Origin: Billgrantia bachuensis
GTDB lineage: Bacteria > Pseudomonadota > Gammaproteobacteria > Pseudomonadales > Halomonadaceae
Reading direction: 5' to 3'
DNA length: 61,219 bases
NCBI RefSeq assembly: GCF_011742165.1
Contig: NZ_JAAQTO010000007.1
Span: forward strand, 1-61,219
In this document: positions 29,576 to 41,034 of the stretch, in pieces
Numbering within the stretch: position 1 is the first letter of the stretch
How the letters are laid out: each line of letters starts with the position of its first letter
Translations under genes and position numbers: made by a program
The notes under the pieces: model-generated
Database searches by the model: none
The model's input: the letters and a program-made list of their open reading frames with translations, nothing else
Told to the model about the DNA's origin: nothing

Positions 29576-30784
29576 ATGCGTCGTTCTCTCATTGCCTATA
29601 CCCTGCCCGTCCTCATCGGCGTGCTGCTGGCCATTGTCTTGCTGAATACCTTCCCACAGCTGCTGCGAAGCCCGCCGGCATCGGATAGCTCCTCCCGACC
29701 AGCGCCGCCCACCGAAGTACAGCAAGTGTCGCGGCCCTCCCCCGAGCTTCAGCAGGCCCCTCCTCTGGCGCGTCAGCAGGGACCGGTCAGCTATTCGACA
29801 GCAGTCGAAAAAGCCGCACCGGCAGTCGTCAATATCTACTCGTCGCGGGTCGTGGCGCGCGAGGAGCACCCGCTGATGTCGGATCCGTTCTTCCGCCAAT
29901 TCTTCGCCGACGATCTGCCGTCCCAGCAGCGCCTGCTGTCGAGCCTGGGCTCCGGCGTCATCGTCAGTGAGGATGGCTACGTGCTGACCAACCATCATGT
30001 CATCGATGGCGCCGACGAGATCCAGGTAGCCCTGCGCGACGGCAGGGAGACACTCGCGGAAGTGATTGGCACCGACCCCGAGAGCGACCTGGCCGTGCTG
30101 CGCATCGACCTGGATCAACTGCCGGTAATACATCTCGCCGATACCGAGGACGTGGCAGTGGGTGATATTGCCATGGCCATCGGCAATCCCTTCGGCGTGG
30201 GACAGACCGTCACCATGGGCATCATCAGCGCCACGGGGCGCAGCCACCTGGGGCTGAGTGCCTACGAGGACTTCATCCAGACCGACGCTGCCATCAACCC
30301 GGGCAACTCCGGGGGTGCCTTGATCAACGCCGAGGGTTCACTGGTGGGGATCAATACCGCCATCTTTTCCCGCTCGGGAGGCTCGCAAGGGGTTGGCTTC
30401 GCCATTCCCACGCGTCTGGCACGCTCCATCCTGGAGGCTCTGATAACCCAGGGCCGCGTGATTCGTGGCTGGCTGGGCATCGAAGCACAGGAGATGACGC
30501 AGGACCTGGCGGCCTCCTTCGGCCTGCAGGCACCGCGTGGCGTAGTCATTTCCGGGGTGGTGCCGGACGGCCCCGCGGACGAGGTCGGTCTGCGCCCAGG
30601 CGACGTACTGCTGGAGGTCGATGGGCGCCCCATCCTCGATGCCCGCGCCGCCATGAGCGACATCGCAGCTATCGAGCCGGGAGCCACGCTTCCCTTGACC
30701 GTGGTACGCAGTGGCGAGAAGTTCACCGTCGAACTGGAGGTGGGTGAGCGCCCGCTACCGCCTAGCCGGCTTCACGAGCGCTGA
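29576..30784 (+). CDS. algW: Periplasmic serine protease, DegS/AlgW type
   Basis: Membrane-anchored HtrA protease that senses misfolded outer-membrane proteins through its PDZ domain and makes the first cut in the anti-sigma factor RseA/MucA. The 402-residue protein has an N-terminal anchor (about 5-25), a proline-rich linker, a trypsin-like domain with triad H141, D171 and S245 (NPGNSGGAL), and one PDZ domain (about 300-390). A single PDZ and an uncleaved anchor favour DegS/AlgW over DegP. The symbol follows Pseudomonas usage; degS is equally valid. Confidence 0.93.
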   Translation: MRRSLIAYTLPVLIGVLLAIVLLNTFPQLLRSPPASDSSSRPAPPTEVQQVSRPSPELQQAPPLARQQGPVSYSTAVEKAAPAVVNIYSSRVVAREEHPLMSDPFFRQFFADDLPSQQRLLSSLGSGVIVSEDGYVLTNHHVIDGADEIQVALRDGRETLAEVIGTDPESDLAVLRIDLDQLPVIHLADTEDVAVGDIAMAIGNPFGVGQTVTMGIISATGRSHLGLSAYEDFIQTDAAINPGNSGGALINAEGSLVGINTAIFSRSGGSQGVGFAIPTRLARSILEALITQGRVIRGWLGIEAQEMTQDLAASFGLQAPRGVVISGVVPDGPADEVGLRPGDVLLEVDGRPILDARAAMSDIAAIEPGATLPLTVVRSGEKFTVELEVGERPLPPSRLHER

Positions 30785-30786
30785 CG

Positions 30787-30810
30787 AGTGCCTGGCAAGT
30801 ACCAGGCACT
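30787..30810. terminator. Hairpin between algW and hisD
   Basis: A perfect 9-bp stem AGTGCCTGG/CCAGGCACT with a 6-base loop lies between the convergent algW and hisD genes and overlaps the hisD stop codon. The U-tract is weak (ATTCCTT). Confidence 0.65.
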
Positions 30811-32131
30811 ATTCCTTGATACGGTACTCGGCGGAACGGGCGTGGGCCGTCAACGACTCGCCGCGAGCCAGTACCGAAGCTATCGCACCCAGCGTCGATG
30901 CTCCCTCCTCGGAGCAATGGATGACCGAAGAGCGCTTCTGGAAATCATAGACACCCAGCGGTGAAGAAAAACGCGCCGTACCCGAGGTTGGAAGCACGTG
31001 GTTGGGTCCGGCACAGTAGTCGCCGAGCGCCTCGGCCGTGTAACGCCCCATGAAGATGGCACCGGCATGGCGCACCTCCGGCAGCAACGCTTCCGGCTCG
31101 GCCATGGAAAGCTCGAGGTGCTCCGGGGCGATACGGTTGATCAGGCATACGGCCTCGTTTCTATCACGGCAGCGGATCAGGGCCCCGCGACGCGCCAGCG
31201 ACTGGCGCACGATCTCCTCGCGCTCCAGCGTCGGCAGCAACTTGACAATAGCCGCCTCGACCTCGGTCAGGTGACGCTCGTCCCAACTGACCAGCAGTGC
31301 TTGGGCATCCTCGTCGTGCTCGGCCTGGGAGAACAGGTCCATGGCCAGCCACTCAGGATCGGTACCACCGTCGGAGACGATCAGAATCTCCGAAGGACCG
31401 GCGATCATGTCGATGCCCACCTGCCCGAAGACGGCCCGCTTGGCGGTTGCCACGTAGATGTTGCCCGGCCCCACGATCTTGTCGACCCGCGGCACAGTCT
31501 CGGTACCATAAGCCAAGGCAGCCACCGCCTGGGCCCCCCCGATGGTAAAGACATGATCCACACCGGCCAGGTGGGCCGCCGCCAGCACCAGCTCGTTGAT
31601 CACCCCATCGGGGGTAGGCACGACCATGACGATTTCGCGCACACCCGCAACGTGAGCCGGAATGGCATTCATCAATACCGACGAGGGGTAGGCCGCTTTG
31701 CCACCCGGCACGTAGATGCCGGCCCGATCCAACGGTGTGACCTGCTGACCGAGAACGCTGCCGTCCTCTTCGACGTAGGACCAGGAAGTCGGTCTCTGGC
31801 GCTCGTGATAGACCCGTATGCGCTCGGCAGCCCGGGCCAGCGCCTCGCGCTGCTCAGCCGGAAGACCGACATAGGCCCGCTCCAGCCGCTCGCCGCCAAG
31901 GGTCAGCTCGTCCATCGTCGATACCGACAGGCGGTCGAAGCGCCCGGTGTACTCGATCAAGGCTGCGTCGCCCCGCCTACGAACCGCCGCGATGATATCC
32001 GCGACTCGCTGCTGCACCTCGGCATCCGAAACGCCCTCCCAGGCCAACAGCGCATCCAGGCGCGCCTCAAAGTCGGCATCCTCGGTGGATAGACGGGCCA
32101 TGTCGACGGAATCAGCTAGGGTTTCGCTCAT
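30809..32131 (-). CDS. hisD: Histidinol dehydrogenase
   Basis: Zinc enzyme performing the last two oxidations from histidinol to histidine. The ATG at 32131 (MSETLADSV) gives 440 residues; a GTG six codons earlier overlaps the GGAGG ribosome-binding site and is less likely. Family motifs include [39 protein letters not shown] and the zinc region AGPNHVLPT. It follows hisG by 42 bases. No hisC follows it here. Confidence 0.95.
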   Translation of the reverse strand: MSETLADSVDMARLSTEDADFEARLDALLAWEGVSDAEVQQRVADIIAAVRRRGDAALIEYTGRFDRLSVSTMDELTLGGERLERAYVGLPAEQREALARAAERIRVYHERQRPTSWSYVEEDGSVLGQQVTPLDRAGIYVPGGKAAYPSSVLMNAIPAHVAGVREIVMVVPTPDGVINELVLAAAHLAGVDHVFTIGGAQAVAALAYGTETVPRVDKIVGPGNIYVATAKRAVFGQVGIDMIAGPSEILIVSDGGTDPEWLAMDLFSQAEHDEDAQALLVSWDERHLTEVEAAIVKLLPTLEREEIVRQSLARRGALIRCRDRNEAVCLINRIAPEHLELSMAEPEALLPEVRHAGAIFMGRYTAEALGDYCAGPNHVLPTSGTARFSSPLGVYDFQKRSSVIHCSEEGASTLGAIASVLARGESLTAHARSAEYRIKE

Positions 32132-32173
32132 GATGGCATTCGCCTCCACGTAAGAATGTTGTCGTGCTCCCGA

Positions 32174-32836
32174 TCAGGTCGCGGGGAGTTCCACCGCCGG
32201 GCGGCGTTGCTCCACCGCCTGGGAAAGCCGCGCGATCAGCGGCTTGAGACGCTCATGCTTCATGGTCATGGCGGCTTTGTTGACGACCAGACGCGTGCTG
32301 ATCGGCGCGATCAGCTCACGTGGCGACATGCCGTTGGCGCGCAGGGTGTTGCCGGTATCGACGATATCGACGATCTCGTCGGCAAGGTTCATCAGCGGAG
32401 CCAGCTCCATGGCCCCGTAGAGCTTGATCACTTCGGCCTGGATGCCCTGCTCGGCGTAGTAGCGGCGCGCCACGTTGACGAACTTCGTCGCCACCCGACG
32501 GCGGGCTCGTGCGGCCACGGCGCCGTCGATGCCGGCCGTCATCAGCTTGCACTTGGCGATCTCGAGATCCAGCGGCTCGTAGAGCCCCTCGGCACCGTGC
32601 TCGAGCAGCACGTCCTTGCCCGCCACGCCCAGATCGGCGGCGCCCAGTTGTACGTAGGTGGGCACGTCGGTGGCGCGGATCACTACCAGCTTGACGTCGT
32701 CGAGGTTGGTGTCGAAGAGCAGCTTGCGGCTCTTGCCCAGATCCTCGGCCGGCACGATGCCGGCATCCGCCAGCAATGGCAGCGTCTCGTCAAGGATGCG
32801 GCCCTTCGACAGGGCCAGAATCAATTGCTTGCTCAT
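32174..32836 (-). CDS. hisG: ATP phosphoribosyltransferase, short form
   Basis: First enzyme of histidine synthesis, joining ATP and PRPP. The ATG at 32836 ([17 protein letters not shown]) gives 220 residues. That is the short form lacking the C-terminal regulatory domain of the roughly 300-residue E. coli enzyme. Short HisG needs HisZ as partner and allosteric subunit, and hisZ is not in this window. Conserved segments such as [14 protein letters not shown] and [13 protein letters not shown] are intact. It lies between murA and hisD. Confidence 0.95.
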   Translation of the reverse strand: MSKQLILALSKGRILDETLPLLADAGIVPAEDLGKSRKLLFDTNLDDVKLVVIRATDVPTYVQLGAADLGVAGKDVLLEHGAEGLYEPLDLEIAKCKLMTAGIDGAVAARARRRVATKFVNVARRYYAEQGIQAEVIKLYGAMELAPLMNLADEIVDIVDTGNTLRANGMSPRELIAPISTRLVVNKAAMTMKHERLKPLIARLSQAVEQRRPAVELPAT

Positions 32837-32879
32837 GGTCTCGCCTATGGTCGGAAGCTGCGGGCTTCGCCTGTCCCAC

Positions 32880-34425
<1,546 letters not shown>

Positions 34426-34507
34426 GAAAAACGGAACTCCTGTGGGACGAATGGAGCGGCACGCAGGCCACCAAGGGCCAGTGCCAGGAACAAGAATCCC
34501 TACATGG

Positions 34508-34535
34508 TAAAGAAAAGCATCGCGCTTGGCGATGC
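34508..34535 (-). terminator. Rho-independent terminator of mlaFEDCB
   Basis: A perfect 7-bp stem GCATCGC/GCGATGC (34517-34535, loop of 5) is followed on the minus strand by TTTTCTTTA. It lies 26 bases past the mlaB stop and separates mla from ibaG. Confidence 0.85.
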
Positions 34536-34561
34536 CGGAGCCAGGCTTTGCCGACGCTGGA

Positions 34562-34894
34562 TCAAGCCTCGCCGGCAAGCGGCAGAAGCTCGTCGAGCCC
34601 TGCCACCCGTGTCAGACGAGCCAGCGGCGCCGAGAGCCTGACTTGAAGAATCTCGACGTCGGCCATACGCGCCTGACGTGTCCACTCGAGCAGCACGCTG
34701 AGTGCGGCACTGCTGACTTGCTCGACCCCGCCCAGGTCGAGCACCACGCGTGCCCCGGCGGCCTGCTCGGTCAGCCAGGCGCCGCCCGCTTCGGCCAGTG
34801 GTGCAGCGATCTCGAAATCCACGTTGCCGCTGACGGCCAACCCCTGCGGGCCGGATTCCAGCTGCACGCCACCTCGCTCGAGCAGGCGGCTCAT
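34562..34894 (-). CDS. mlaB: MlaB, STAS-domain subunit of the Mla transporter
   Basis: Cytoplasmic STAS protein that binds the ATPase MlaF and is needed for assembly and activity of the MlaFEDB phospholipid transporter. The 110 residues include the STAS core VVLDLGGVEQVSSAALSVLL. The start overlaps the mlaC stop by 4 bases and the gene ends the operon before a clear terminator. Sequence is divergent, as is usual for MlaB, but the position is decisive. Confidence 0.9.
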   Translation of the reverse strand: MSRLLERGGVQLESGPQGLAVSGNVDFEIAAPLAEAGGAWLTEQAAGARVVLDLGGVEQVSSAALSVLLEWTRQARMADVEILQVRLSAPLARLTRVAGLDELLPLAGEA

Positions 34895-35553
34895 GCGCTG
34901 CCGCCCTCCTCCAGCTCCTCGGCGGCAATCTCCGGCGACCAGTTGGCGATCACCGCATCGTAGTCGCGACCTTCGTTACGCATGGCCTGGTCGAACTGAT
35001 TGCGGAAGGTGAGCCCCAGGTTGACGCCATTGACGATGACGTTGACCACCTTCCACTGGCCATCGGTCTGGCGCAGCGTGTAGCTGACCGGATAGACGGT
35101 CCCGTCCATCGCCACTACCTCCATGGCCACTGAAGCCTGGTCTTCGTGCCGCGGCGCACGCTGGCTTTCCAGCACGCGCAGCTCACGATAATCGAAGGTC
35201 ACCAGCCCCTTGGTATAGGTGTCGATCAGGGTCTGGCGGAAGACGTTGACGAACCGTGAACGCTGCTGGGGTGTGGCATTCTGGAAGTAGCGCCCCATCA
35301 CGCTGGCGCCGATGTAGCGGAAGTCGGCGATATCGTCGAGGCTGTCGTCCACCAATGCCTTGAGCTCGTCGATATTATCGGCATAGTAGTCCTTTCGCCC
35401 ATCGATCTGGCCCATCAGCTCGTCGATGCTGTCGCGAATGACCTGCTCGGGACTGCGCTCGGGAGACGCTGACACGGCAAGGCTGGCCAGGGCCAGGCAC
35501 AGTCCGAGGAGCAAACGGCGAAACAGAGCGAGTGAAAGAGTCATCTGGCGCAT
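34891..35553 (-). CDS. mlaC: MlaC, periplasmic phospholipid carrier
   Basis: Soluble periplasmic protein shuttling phospholipid between MlaA at the outer membrane and MlaFEDB. The ATG at 35553, with GAGG 7 bases upstream, gives 220 residues. A GTG nine codons earlier lacks this support. A Sec signal peptide (about 1-29, ending AVSA) precedes a helical MlaC/Ttg2D domain with YYADNIDELKALVDDSLDDI and a late VNVIVNGVNLGLTFRNQF. Confidence 0.93.
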   Translation of the reverse strand: MRQMTLSLALFRRLLLGLCLALASLAVSASPERSPEQVIRDSIDELMGQIDGRKDYYADNIDELKALVDDSLDDIADFRYIGASVMGRYFQNATPQQRSRFVNVFRQTLIDTYTKGLVTFDYRELRVLESQRAPRHEDQASVAMEVVAMDGTVYPVSYTLRQTDGQWKVVNVIVNGVNLGLTFRNQFDQAMRNEGRDYDAVIANWSPEIAAEELEEGGSA

Positions 35554-35594
35554 GAAACGACCTCGAATGAAATTGGACACAAGGGGTAGACGAA

Positions 35595-36059
35595 TCAGTC
35601 GTTGACCATATTGGACACGAACTGCTGGATCAGTTCCTCCAGCACGAGGGCGGACTGGGTGTCGCGAATGGTGTCGCCATCGCCCAGCATCTCGGGATCC
35701 CCACCGACCGTGAGTCCGACATACTGTTCACCCAGCAGGCCCGAAGTCAGGATGGCCGCCGTGGTATCGCGCGGCAGGCGATCTTCCAGCTCGGCATCGA
35801 GTTCGAGGAGGACCCGGGCATCGTACCACTCGGTGTCCAGTTCGATGGCGCTCACGCGCCCCACCGTGACGCCCGACATGGTGACCCGCGCGCGCGGCTT
35901 GAGACCGCCGATATTGGCGAAGTTGGCCTCCAGGCGAAAGCTGTCGTCCGCTGCCGTGAAGGTCAACCCGCTAACCCGCAACCCCAGGATCAGCAGCCCC
36001 AGAATGCCGGCCAGCATGAACAGCCCGACACCCAGTTCCATTGTCTTGCTGCGCTTCAT
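35595..36059 (-). CDS. mlaD: MlaD, MCE-domain subunit
   Basis: Inner-membrane anchored MCE protein that forms a periplasmic hexameric ring bound to MlaE. The 154 residues have one membrane helix (about 9-29) and an MCE domain with ANIGGLKPRARVTMSGVTVG and LTSGLLGEQYVGLTVGG. Length is near the 183 of E. coli MlaD but with a shorter tail. It is spaced 37 bases from mlaE. Confidence 0.95.
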   Translation of the reverse strand: MKRSKTMELGVGLFMLAGILGLLILGLRVSGLTFTAADDSFRLEANFANIGGLKPRARVTMSGVTVGRVSAIELDTEWYDARVLLELDAELEDRLPRDTTAAILTSGLLGEQYVGLTVGGDPEMLGDGDTIRDTQSALVLEELIQQFVSNMVND

Positions 36060-36096
36060 CCTGCCTCTCCATTAAGCGATAGGTATCCAACGAGCA

Positions 36097-36879
36097 TCAG
36101 GAAAACCCTCCGAACATCAGCGCGGTAAGTACGAAATCGAGGCCCAGCACCGCCAACGAGGAGTAGACCACCGTACGCGTAGTGGCACGCGAGATTCCCT
36201 CTGACGTCGGCACCAGGTCGTAGCCCTGAAACACCGCAATCCAGGTCACCACCAGGGCAAACACCAGGCTCTTGACCATGCCGTTGCCGACGTCTGCGAT
36301 GAAGTCGACGCTGGCCTGCATGCTGCTCCAGTAGGAACCTTCGAACACGCCCAGCCATTCGACGCCGACCAGATAGCCGCCATAGATACCGACCACGCTG
36401 AAGCCGACGGTCAGCATCGGCAGCGCGACGAAGCCTGCCCACAGCCTCGGCGCCACCACCCGGCGCAGCGGGTCGACGCCGATCATCTCCATGCTGGTGA
36501 GCTGCTCGGTGGCTTTCATCAGGCCGATCTCGGCAGTCAGCGCCGAGCCGGCACGCCCGGCGAACAATAACGCCGCGACTACCGGCGACAGCTCACGCAA
36601 CAGCGACAGCGCAACCATCTGTCCCAGCGCCTGCTCGGCACCGAAGTCGACCAGGATGGTGTAGCCCTGCAGCGCCAGTACCATGCCGATGAACAAACCC
36701 GACACCAGCACGATGGCCAGCGAAAGCACGCCGACGAAGTGCATCTGCCGCAGCCACAGGTAGCAGCCCTCGCGGGAGGGAATGCCGACGGATGACTGGA
36801 CCAGGAACAAGCCCGCTCTTCCCAAGGCTTCGAGTACGTCGCAGCCACGCTGCCCGAGACGCATGACGCGCCCGATCAT
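36097..36879 (-). CDS. mlaE: MlaE, permease subunit of the Mla transporter
   Basis: Integral-membrane ABC permease of the MlaE/YrbE family moving phospholipids at the inner membrane. The 260-residue protein shows about five membrane segments and the family motifs [19 protein letters not shown] and [20 protein letters not shown]. The start overlaps mlaF by 4 bases. Nothing unusual is seen. Confidence 0.96.
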   Translation of the reverse strand: MIGRVMRLGQRGCDVLEALGRAGLFLVQSSVGIPSREGCYLWLRQMHFVGVLSLAIVLVSGLFIGMVLALQGYTILVDFGAEQALGQMVALSLLRELSPVVAALLFAGRAGSALTAEIGLMKATEQLTSMEMIGVDPLRRVVAPRLWAGFVALPMLTVGFSVVGIYGGYLVGVEWLGVFEGSYWSSMQASVDFIADVGNGMVKSLVFALVVTWIAVFQGYDLVPTSEGISRATTRTVVYSSLAVLGLDFVLTALMFGGFS

Positions 36880-37688
36880 GGCCGCCCCTCCAGGTTGAGG
36901 ATATCGCGGAAGTAGTCCGGCGCCTGATAGTGAAAAGGCACGGGGCCGTCCGGCTCACCGTGCACGAACTGAGTGACGCGCGGGTCATCGTCGATATCGA
37001 GATTCTCGGGCGTGCCGTGGGCCATGACCTGGCCATCGGCAATCACATAGACGTAGTCCGCAATCGACAGCGTCTCCTGGATATCGTGTGATACCACGAT
37101 GGAGGTCAGGCCTAGCGCCTCGTTGAGCTTCTTGATCAACTGCACCAACACCCCCTTCGAGATCGGATCCTGGCCCACGAACGGCTCGTCGTAGAGCACC
37201 AGGTCGGGGTCCAGCGCAATGGCACGAGCGAGCGCGACACGCCGTGCCATGCCCCCCGACAGCTCCGCCGGCATCAGCTCCCGCGCCCCACGCAGCCCCA
37301 CCGCCTGCAACTTCATCAGCACCAGGTCGCGGATCATCGTCTGCGGCAGATCGGTATGCACACGCAGCGGAAACGCCACGTTCTCGAATACGCTGAGGTC
37401 GGAAAAGAGCGCACCGCTCTGGAACAGCATGCCCATGCGCCGGCGCAGCGTGAACAGCGCCTTGCGCGACAAGGCGTGCACGTCCTGCCCGGCGATCAGG
37501 ACGCGACCGGCATCGGGCACCAGCTGACCGCCGATCAGCTTGAGCAGCGTCGTCTTGCCGGTTCCGCTGGGGCCCATGATGGCCGTGATCCGGCCACGGG
37601 GAATCTGCATTGCGACGCCGTCGAAGATAACCTTCTCACCGCGCGAGAAATGCAGGTTCTCCACCTCCACAAAAAGGGAATCGGTCAT
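36876..37688 (-). CDS. mlaF: MlaF, ATPase subunit of the Mla transporter
   Basis: Cytoplasmic ABC ATPase energising MlaFEDB. The ATG at 37688 gives 270 residues with Walker [10 protein letters not shown] (39-47), ABC signature [15 protein letters not shown] and Walker B region [11 protein letters not shown]. The upstream in-frame extension reaches the divergent intergenic region and has no similarity. It is the first gene of mlaFEDCB, divergent from yrbG across 139 bases in which no strong minus-strand promoter stands out. Confidence 0.95.
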   Translation of the reverse strand: MTDSLFVEVENLHFSRGEKVIFDGVAMQIPRGRITAIMGPSGTGKTTLLKLIGGQLVPDAGRVLIAGQDVHALSRKALFTLRRRMGMLFQSGALFSDLSVFENVAFPLRVHTDLPQTMIRDLVLMKLQAVGLRGARELMPAELSGGMARRVALARAIALDPDLVLYDEPFVGQDPISKGVLVQLIKKLNEALGLTSIVVSHDIQETLSIADYVYVIADGQVMAHGTPENLDIDDDPRVTQFVHGEPDGPVPFHYQAPDYFRDILNLEGRP

Positions 37689-37766
37689 GCAGCTAAATCC
37701 AGGAAGAATTATCGAACATCGTATCCTAACTCCTCCGCCGGGCGCCAGCCCGACCCGCATCGCGGC

Positions 37767-37795
37767 TTGCACCCGAACCGACTAAGACGTCTAAT
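37767..37795 (+). promoter_or_regulatory. Possible promoter of yrbG
   Basis: Plus-strand TTGCAC (37767-37772) and TCTAAT (37790-37795) are separated by 17 bases, about 32 bases before the yrbG ATG. Both boxes are imperfect. Confidence 0.3.
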
Positions 37796-37827
37796 ATGCC
37801 ACCTCATTCGTCGCTCTGATCGATGCC

Positions 37828-38778
37828 ATGCTGCTTCCACTCGTTACAGTCGCCTTGGGCCTTGCCGTGCTCACCTGGAGCGCCGACCGCTTCGTCAATG
37901 CCGCGGCAGCTACGGCCAGCCGCACCGGGATGAGCACGATGCTGGTCGGCATGACAGTCGTGGCCATGGGCACTTCGGCGCCGGAAATGGTAGTCGCCGT
38001 GTTCGCCGCGCTGGATGGCGTGCCGGATCTGGCCACGGGCAATGCCCTGGGCTCCAATATCGCCAATGTCGGCCTGGTGCTGGGAGCGACGGCGCTGGTG
38101 CGCCCCATCCCGGTCCCCTTCTCGCTGGTACGCCGAGAACTGCCGCTACTGCTCGGCGCGACCGGGGTTACCGGTTATGCGCTGGCCAACGACATCCTGG
38201 GACGCTTCGATGCCTTGATCCTGTTAGTAATGATGATTTTCAGTATCTGGTGGCTGGTCCGCGCCGACACACCCGACACCGCCCCGACCGATGCAATACC
38301 CGACATGACGTTGAAGCGCGCGCTCTCCTGGCTGATCGTCACCTTGCTGCTGCTGTCACTTAGCTCTCGCGCCCTGGTGTGGGGCGCCAGCGAACTGGCA
38401 CGCGGACTGGGAGTCAGCGAACTGGTGATCGGCCTGACCATTGTGGCGGTGGGCACCAGCCTGCCGGAGCTGGCCGCCTGCGTGGCGAGCGCATTGAAGC
38501 GTCAGCACGACCTCGCCATCGGCAACGTGATCGGCTCCAACCTGTTCAACCTGCTGACAGTACTGCCGATTCCGGCCATCATTGCACCCGGCGCGCCCCA
38601 CCCAGATGCTGCGGGGCGCGACTACCGGGTCATGCTGCTGCTGACACTGGCCTTGGCCATCCTGTTGCTGTGGCAGCGCCAGGGCCGCCTTGGCCGGCCC
38701 ATCGGTGCCGCCTTCCTGGCCAGCTATGCCGCCTACCTGGCCTGGCTCGGCTTCAGTGGCGGCGCCGCCCTTGAGTGA
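37828..38778 (+). CDS. yrbG: CaCA-family sodium/calcium antiporter YrbG
   Basis: Inner-membrane cation/calcium exchanger. The 316-residue protein has about ten membrane helices in two inverted halves. Each half carries the ion-binding alpha repeat: MGTSAPE (47-53) with GNALGSNIANVGLV, and VGTSLPEL with GNVIGSNLFNLL. The substrate ion is inferred from the family. It precedes kdsD by 28 bases, as in E. coli, although its link with LPS synthesis is unexplained. Confidence 0.93.
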   Translation: MLLPLVTVALGLAVLTWSADRFVNAAAATASRTGMSTMLVGMTVVAMGTSAPEMVVAVFAALDGVPDLATGNALGSNIANVGLVLGATALVRPIPVPFSLVRRELPLLLGATGVTGYALANDILGRFDALILLVMMIFSIWWLVRADTPDTAPTDAIPDMTLKRALSWLIVTLLLLSLSSRALVWGASELARGLGVSELVIGLTIVAVGTSLPELAACVASALKRQHDLAIGNVIGSNLFNLLTVLPIPAIIAPGAPHPDAAGRDYRVMLLLTLALAILLLWQRQGRLGRPIGAAFLASYAAYLAWLGFSGGAALE

Positions 38779-38806
38779 AACCTCACATCGGGCAACAATC
38801 ATCGCC

Positions 38807-39820
38807 ATGAACTCAGACGAATCCACCACCGCCCCCGACGATGCCACCCCAGTCGCCTCGCCGCTGAGGGAAAGCGCACGCCGCACCCTCAAGGTCGAGG
38901 AGCAAGCCATCGCGGCGCTCTTCGAACGGCTCGACAGCCATTTCGACCGCGCCTGCGAGCTGATACTCGCTTGCCAGGGTCGCGTGGTCGTGACCGGCAT
39001 GGGCAAGTCGGGCCATATCGCCGGCAAGATCGCCGCCACCCTCGCCAGCACCGGCACGCCGGCCTTCTTCGTGCATCCCGGCGAAGCCAGCCACGGCGAC
39101 TTGGGCATGATCACGCGGGGCGATGTGGTACTGGCCCTGTCGAACTCCGGCGAAACCGCCGAAGTCACCGCGCTTTTACCACTGCTCAAGCGCATCGGCA
39201 CGCCGCTGATCAGCATGACCGGACGCCCCGACTCGACGCTGGCCCGCCATGCCGATGCGCATCTCGATGCCGGCGTCGAACGCGAGGCCTGTCCGCTGGA
39301 CCTGGCACCGACCGCTTCGACCACCGCCTCGCTGGCGCTGGGCGACGCCCTGGCCGTGGCCCTGCTCGAGGCGCGCGGCTTCACCGCCGAGGAGTTCGCC
39401 CTCTCGCATCCGGGCGGCAGCCTGGGTAAGCGTCTGCTGCTTCGCGTCAGCGACCTGATGCATCAGGGCGAGCGATTGCCTCGCGTGCCGCTGGGAAGCC
39501 CCCTGCGCGACGCCCTGCTCGAGATTACTCGCCAAGGGCTCGGTTTCACCTGTGTCGTCGATGAGCACAATCGCCTGATCGGTGTCTATACCGACGGCGA
39601 CCTGCGCCGCACGCTCGATCAGTATCAGGATCTCAGCCAACTGAAGGTGGATGACGTCATGACCCGCCCCGGCAAGCGCATCGCCCCCGACATGCTGGCA
39701 GCCGAAGCGGTGCGCATAATGGAGGACAGCCTGATAACGGCGCTTGCCGTCGTTGACGAAGCAGGCCACCCGATCGGCGCCCTGCACATGCACGATCTGC
39801 TGCGAAGCGGCGTGATATGA
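38807..39820 (+). CDS. kdsD: Arabinose-5-phosphate isomerase
   Basis: Converts ribulose 5-phosphate to arabinose 5-phosphate, the precursor of Kdo. The ATG at 38807 gives 337 residues: an N-terminal SIS domain (GRVVVTGMGKSGHIAGKIAA, HPGEASHGDLGMI) and two C-terminal CBS domains (from about 210, DLMHQGERLPRV, and from about 280, DVMTRPGKRI). It is followed by kdsC with at most a short gap, so two consecutive Kdo enzymes are cotranscribed. Confidence 0.95.
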   Translation: MNSDESTTAPDDATPVASPLRESARRTLKVEEQAIAALFERLDSHFDRACELILACQGRVVVTGMGKSGHIAGKIAATLASTGTPAFFVHPGEASHGDLGMITRGDVVLALSNSGETAEVTALLPLLKRIGTPLISMTGRPDSTLARHADAHLDAGVEREACPLDLAPTASTTASLALGDALAVALLEARGFTAEEFALSHPGGSLGKRLLLRVSDLMHQGERLPRVPLGSPLRDALLEITRQGLGFTCVVDEHNRLIGVYTDGDLRRTLDQYQDLSQLKVDDVMTRPGKRIAPDMLAAEAVRIMEDSLITALAVVDEAGHPIGALHMHDLLRSGVI

Positions 39821-39843
39821 CACACCCTGACCAAGGAGAGCCC

Positions 39844-40401
39844 ATGGCTCTGGCCACCCCTACCATCGACCCACGCCTTGTCGACCGCCTGCGCCAGATT
39901 CGCCTGCTGGCGCTGGACGTGGATGGCGTACTCACCGACGGCCGTCTCTACTTCCAGGCTGACGGCGTCGAGATCAAGGCGTTTCATACTCAGGATGGCC
40001 TGGGTCTCAAGCTGCTGAGGCGTGCCGGCCTGCAGGTGGCCTTCCTGACCGGACGCGAATCGCCCATGGTCAGCCACCGCGCCGCCGCCCTGGGCATCGA
40101 TCACGTCTTCCAGAGCTGCGAAGACAAGCTGGCCACCCTGCGCGAACTGTGCACGCGCAAGGGAATCGAGCTAGAGCAGGTCGCCTACTGCGGCGACGAC
40201 CTGCCCGACCTGGCGGTCATCCAGCGTGCCGGTATCGGCATCACCGTCCCCGACACTCCGTCCTACCTGCGCGCGCGCGCCGACTACGTCACCGAACGCC
40301 GCGGAGGGCATGGCGCGGTGCGCGAGATCTGCGACATGCTGCTCGAAGCACAGGGGCATCGCGACGCGCTGATCGATACCTACCTCCACGGCAAGCGCTG
40401 A
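39844..40401 (+). CDS. kdsC: 3-deoxy-D-manno-octulosonate 8-phosphate phosphatase
   Basis: HAD-family phosphatase releasing Kdo from Kdo 8-phosphate. I chose the ATG at 39844 because AAGGAG lies 5 bases upstream. An in-frame ATG at 39817 would instead overlap the kdsD stop by 4 bases and add nine residues. The 185-residue protein has HAD motif 1 DVDGVLTDG (nucleophile D25), a TGRESPMV motif 2 and YCGDDLPDL motif 4. As a cap-less HAD of this size it should be tetrameric, like its homologues. Confidence 0.94.
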   Translation: MALATPTIDPRLVDRLRQIRLLALDVDGVLTDGRLYFQADGVEIKAFHTQDGLGLKLLRRAGLQVAFLTGRESPMVSHRAAALGIDHVFQSCEDKLATLRELCTRKGIELEQVAYCGDDLPDLAVIQRAGIGITVPDTPSYLRARADYVTERRGGHGAVREICDMLLEAQGHRDALIDTYLHGKR

Positions 40402-40413
40402 GGCTGCCTGGAC

Positions 40414-41034
40414 ATGCTGAAGCGGCTGCCACGCCCCTCGTTCCGTGCTTGGTTATTCCTGCTGCTGTTGGCGCTCGGCGGCCTGATTGCCTGGCTGGAT
40501 CCTTGGCGGGAACCCACTCCCGGACCTGTGCCTACCGACGAGGCCGGCGAGCCCGACTACTACCTGGAGCAGGCGCAACTGACCCGCTTCGATGTCGAGG
40601 GCCGGGCCCATCAACGCCTGGAGAGCCCGCGATTGGTGCATACACCCCACGACGATGTCACCCGCGCCGTCACGCCCCTGGCACACCTGATCGACCGTGA
40701 GGGCCGACTATGGGTGGCAAGCGGCAAGGAAGGCCGTCTCGGCCCGGGCGGCAATCCGCTTACGCTCTCAGGTGACGCCCGCCTGCTCGCCCCCGAGGAG
40801 CGCTGGCAGCTCGACACCGAGACCCTGAACTTCGACGCCAACGTGGGGCACGCCTGGAGCGATACTCCCGCCCTGTTACAGCAGCCGCCACAGCGCATGC
40901 GCGGCGAGCGCTTCGACGCCTGGATCCATGACAATCGGGCGCGTTTGACCGACAATGTGCGCGGCCATCATATCCCGGAAGTCGCCCAGCCGGGGCAGGC
41001 CGACGCCGTCAACCTAGAGGATTTCACGCCATGA
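40414..41034 (+). CDS. lptC: LptC, LPS transport bridge component
   Basis: Bitopic inner-membrane protein that receives LPS from LptB2FG and passes it to LptA. The 206 residues contain one N-terminal helix (about 12-28) and a periplasmic beta-jellyroll with repeating short strands (LTRFDVEGRAHQRLESPRLV; LTLSGDARLLAPEERWQLDT). The stop overlaps the lptA start by 4 bases. Divergent in sequence but unambiguous by context. Confidence 0.92.
   Translation: MLKRLPRPSFRAWLFLLLLALGGLIAWLDPWREPTPGPVPTDEAGEPDYYLEQAQLTRFDVEGRAHQRLESPRLVHTPHDDVTRAVTPLAHLIDREGRLWVASGKEGRLGPGGNPLTLSGDARLLAPEERWQLDTETLNFDANVGHAWSDTPALLQQPPQRMRGERFDAWIHDNRARLTDNVRGHHIPEVAQPGQADAVNLEDFTP

Noticed and set aside
34471..34486. 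sigma54-like TGGCACTGGCCCTTGG on the minus strand upstream of ibaG
   Set aside because: The -24 half is good but the -12 TTG is one base too far away and the essential GC is GG, so it should not function.
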